Positions 5,527 to 7,298 of a DNA stretch of 7,298 nt are shown one piece after another. The notes under the pieces were generated by a model. That model ran no database searches and was not told the origin of the DNA. It was given only the letters and a program-made list of their open reading frames with translations. The translations under genes and the position numbers were made by a program. Positions within the stretch are counted from its first letter, which is position 1, and each line of letters starts with the position of its first letter. Source of the stretch: Alphaproteobacteria bacterium (GTDB lineage Bacteria; Pseudomonadota; Alphaproteobacteria; RUG11792). The DNA is taken from NCBI GenBank assembly GCA_017450545.1, contig JAFSTL010000049.1, positions 1-7,298 on the forward strand, written 5' to 3'.

Positions 5527-6911
5527 CAAGAATATTTATGCAACTTTGCTTTTGATCCGCGACTCGGAATCAACCCCACAACCTGTATGTTTACATTTCT
5601 TTTGAACCGGTTGAATTTACTCAATTTATCTCCGGTTAGCCTCTGAGGTTCTTTTTTAACAAAAGTTAGCGGATTTATAGGATGCCCACACTTATGAAGT
5701 TCATAATGTAGGTGTGATCCAGTTGTGTTTCCGGTTCGTCCCACGTACCCTATTGTTTGCCCCTTAGTCACATGCTGACCAGTCCTGACGGCAATTTTGC
5801 TCAAATGTCCATACGCCGTGCTTACAGTTGCCGTGTGCCTTATTTTGACGTACATTCCATATCCAGAATAGTATGATGCACGCTCCACAACGCCGTTTGC
5901 AGGAGCAACGATCGGAGTTCCCACGCGTGCTGCTATATCTATGCCCTTATGACCGCGTATCTTGCCGCTTATTGGATGTTTTCTTATGCCAAAATGCGAA
6001 GTCACTTTCATAACTCCGAGCGGTTGCCCCAGTAATGAGGCATTTCTATTCTTTGTGCTTAATATCACGCCATTCGAATCAACGAACTCGCTGGTATTTC
6101 CATAGGTGAACTTGTATATCCTCAGTATCTTGCCATTTATGAATACAGAGGCATACAGAAGGTCTGATTTTTTCACAACATGCCCCTCGTCGTCGTAATA
6201 ATCCTGGTACAAAAACTCAAAGTCGACCGGAGCTCTGGCAGTTCTCACGTTGACGACTTGCGATAATCCCCTCAAGGCTTCCCGCGAAACGCTTAATTTC
6301 ACTCCGCACTTCTTCAAGGAGTATTCCGGAGACTTCGGCAACATTCTTCCAGAAATGCTTCTGACGACCTCTTTTACAGGCACATCAAGTTTTTCAGCGC
6401 TGTACCCAGACTCGTTCTTCTTAACGAGAATCTTGGATTTATAGTCCGGACGCAACTCTATCCCGTTTAGCGTCAAATCTCCCTTTTTATCTCTCGTTCC
6501 TTTAACGACAATTTTTTGCCCAATTTTCAAATTACGCAAATTAAAGACTCTTGATAAAGCTTTTGAGGCAAGATATACATCTGTTTTATCAAATCCAAGG
6601 TTAGTAATAACGCTGGCTAACGTATCACCGCTGCTGATCGTCACTTCTTTTTCTCCGGCAGATGCGAATGGATCGCTTTTGGAGACGTCCATTACGCCTT
6701 CAGATTGCTCTATCTCTTCTTCCTCATCGGTGTTTTTTTCGGCATCGTCATCCAGCACATCTGATTTCTCATCATCCCCGCTTTGCCCTGCATCATAATC
6801 CATGCTATCAGGGGCTAGGGTAGGGGTATACGTTGTATACTCAGTCACAGCTATAGCACAAGCTAGCACCATCAAACTGAGGCTTGCAAGATGTGTTCTT
6901 TCGACTATCAC
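5526..6911 (-). CDS. LysM and M23 peptidoglycan endopeptidase, MepM/NlpD-like
   Basis: A zinc endopeptidase that would cut peptide cross-links in the periplasm. Starting at GTG (6911-6909) it has 461 residues. GGTGGA (6926-6921) lies nine bases upstream, and the promoter at 6945-6973 would exclude the longer in-frame start at 6986. Residues 6-23 form a hydrophobic signal or anchor. Residues 35-80 are a very acidic linker (20 Asp/Glu in 46). Residues 89-137 are a LysM-like domain (SSGDTLASVI at its start, LKIGQKIVVKG at its end) that would bind glycan. A Csd3-like middle region follows. The LytM/M23 domain (about 300-415) has HKGID (zinc ligands H321 and D325), AYGHL (H369) and HLHYE (H400 and zinc ligand H402), so the active site is complete. 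It is the first gene of an operon with PBP1A. The presence of all ligands argues for an active hydrolase rather than an NlpD/EnvC-type activator, but exact substrate preference cannot be read from sequence. Confidence 0.92.
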   Translation of the reverse strand: MIVERTHLASLSLMVLACAIAVTEYTTYTPTLAPDSMDYDAGQSGDDEKSDVLDDDAEKNTDEEEEIEQSEGVMDVSKSDPFASAGEKEVTISSGDTLASVITNLGFDKTDVYLASKALSRVFNLRNLKIGQKIVVKGTRDKKGDLTLNGIELRPDYKSKILVKKNESGYSAEKLDVPVKEVVRSISGRMLPKSPEYSLKKCGVKLSVSREALRGLSQVVNVRTARAPVDFEFLYQDYYDDEGHVVKKSDLLYASVFINGKILRIYKFTYGNTSEFVDSNGVILSTKNRNASLLGQPLGVMKVTSHFGIRKHPISGKIRGHKGIDIAARVGTPIVAPANGVVERASYYSGYGMYVKIRHTATVSTAYGHLSKIAVRTGQHVTKGQTIGYVGRTGNTTGSHLHYELHKCGHPINPLTFVKKEPQRLTGDKLSKFNRFKRNVNIQVVGLIPSRGSKAKLHKYS

Positions 6912-6944
6912 TCCAAAAATTCCACCATCAATGATTATGGTTCG

Positions 6945-6973
6945 ATTGTACGAAATAGCTGCACTGATAGCAA
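6945..6973 (-). promoter_or_regulatory. Sigma70-type promoter of the M23-PBP1A operon
   Basis: On the minus strand the -35 box TTGCTA (6973-6968, four of six) is followed by a 17-base spacer and the -10 box TACAAT (6950-6945, five of six). Transcription would start near 6938, leaving a leader of about 27 bases before the GTG at 6911. The position supports the shorter M23 start. Confidence 0.55.
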
Positions 6974-7131
6974 GAGGAAAATGCAAAAATATCGAAATGG
7001 CTTGTTCAACAATTTTGGAAAAGCATACATGCTCGCATATGGCATTATTTCATATGGGACAACGTGGGGGTCAATTTCTGTACATTCTTTTTTCGCAAGT
7101 CATTTCGTCGTCCACAGCGAAAAGCGGAGCA
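6974..7131. other. Intergenic region upstream of the M23-PBP1A promoter
   Basis: No gene is confidently seen here. The region holds two direct copies of CATATGG (7036-7042 and 7051-7057), 15 bases apart from start to start; each contains the palindrome CATATG. They lie about 65 to 90 bases upstream of the operon's -35 box, a plausible place for an activator site, but nothing more supports that. A plus-strand reading frame passes through the whole stretch without a stop; it has no Shine-Dalgarno at any of its ATG codons (6997, 7039, 7054). Confidence 0.35.
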
Positions 7132-7152
7132 GGGGAGGGCTGTTACCTCCCC
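7132..7152 (-). terminator. Strong GC-rich hairpin just after the partial minus-strand ORF
   Basis: GGGGAGG and CCTCCCC form a perfect 7-bp stem around a 7-base loop. On the minus strand it begins two bases after the TAA at 7157-7155. The bases that follow contain only a short T-run (CTTTT, about 10 bases on), so it is an imperfect intrinsic terminator, or a 3' end stabiliser, rather than a textbook one. The position fits the end of the partial minus-strand gene. Confidence 0.45.
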
Positions 7153-7154
7153 AT

Positions 7155-7298
7155 TTACAATGCGAATTCGATTGTAGCGCCGTTGAGGCATATGATGCGA
7201 TTTGCTGAGAAAAGTAAACCAGCGGATTTAAACGTGATTTGGTGGGTTATGCTGTATTTTTGGGGACCTGTGAAGACCAACTTTCCTTTGCTTTCAAC
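7155..7298 (-). CDS. C-terminal fragment of an unidentified protein (runs off the right edge)
   Basis: This frame is open from the window edge to TAA at 7157-7155, giving 47 residues with a balanced composition (for example KLVFTGPQKYSITHQITFK near its beginning and NGATIEFAL at its end). It is the only minus-strand frame open to the edge. A strong hairpin follows the stop directly, and the next gene on the same strand has its own promoter; this is the layout expected of a real gene end. I do not recognise the family. The main doubt is that a plus-strand frame over the same bases is also open to the window edge, so the strand is not certain. Confidence 0.38.
   Translation of the reverse strand, partial: VESKGKLVFTGPQKYSITHQITFKSAGLLFSANRIICLNGATIEFAL

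Noticed and set aside
6937..6950. GGTTCGATT resembling a tRNA T-loop
   Set aside because: The flanking bases do not pair into a T-stem, no acceptor, D or anticodon arm is found nearby, and the segment overlaps a good promoter.
7131..7152. GGGGAGG/CCTCCCC hairpin as part of a structural RNA such as 6S RNA, SRP RNA or RNase P RNA
   Set aside because: None of the conserved cores of those RNAs is visible around it; its position just after a stop codon is explained more simply as a transcript-end hairpin.
6931..7298. Plus-strand partial gene open to the right edge
   Set aside because: It has no Shine-Dalgarno at any in-frame ATG, its upstream part lies antisense to the M23 start and promoter, and no family is recognised. 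It is kept as a competing reading in the findings but not annotated.

Overview
The window looks like part of an AT-rich alphaproteobacterial chromosome, most likely from an obligate or host-associated lineage such as Holosporales or Rickettsiales. The main taxonomic clue is a small DUF4167 protein, a family essentially confined to Alphaproteobacteria. The AT-rich codons, a decaying IS1-family element, several lineage-specific secreted or anchored proteins and at least one in-frame stop all fit a host-associated genome. The lineage is inferred and has not been tested by any search.

Layout, left to right. Positions 1 to about 593 hold the start of a degraded IS1-family insertion sequence on the minus strand; its transposase carries a nonsense codon and two single-base losses in A-runs. 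A near-consensus sigma70 promoter (600-629) lies at the edge of the element and faces right. It leads into a gene for a secreted protein of unknown function (669-1220) that ends at TGA. The same frame then stays open to 2123, so the 1260-2123 ORF is very probably the second part of one gene of about 484 codons. Between 2124 and 2240 there are two tandem stem-loops of almost the same sequence, each with a GCAAG loop, then an extended -10 promoter. Two plus-strand genes follow: a short DUF4167 protein (2241-2579) and a membrane-anchored protein of unknown family with a two-copy internal repeat (2666-3394).

The right half is a minus-strand cell-wall operon. A LysM plus M23 peptidoglycan endopeptidase (5526-6911) is followed by a bifunctional class A penicillin-binding protein of the PBP1A type (3442-5526). 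The two genes overlap in the sequence TGATG, and the second has no Shine-Dalgarno of its own, so its translation is probably coupled to the first. One gene would cut cross-links and the other would polymerise and cross-link new glycan, so the operon pairs the opening and filling of the sacculus. Its promoter is recognisable at 6945-6973 and argues for a GTG start at 6911.

The last part, 6974-7298, is poorly resolved. The best reading is the C-terminal end of another minus-strand gene (7155-7298), closed by a strong GC-rich hairpin. A long plus-strand frame is also open there and cannot be excluded.

No rRNA, tRNA or CRISPR array was recognised.
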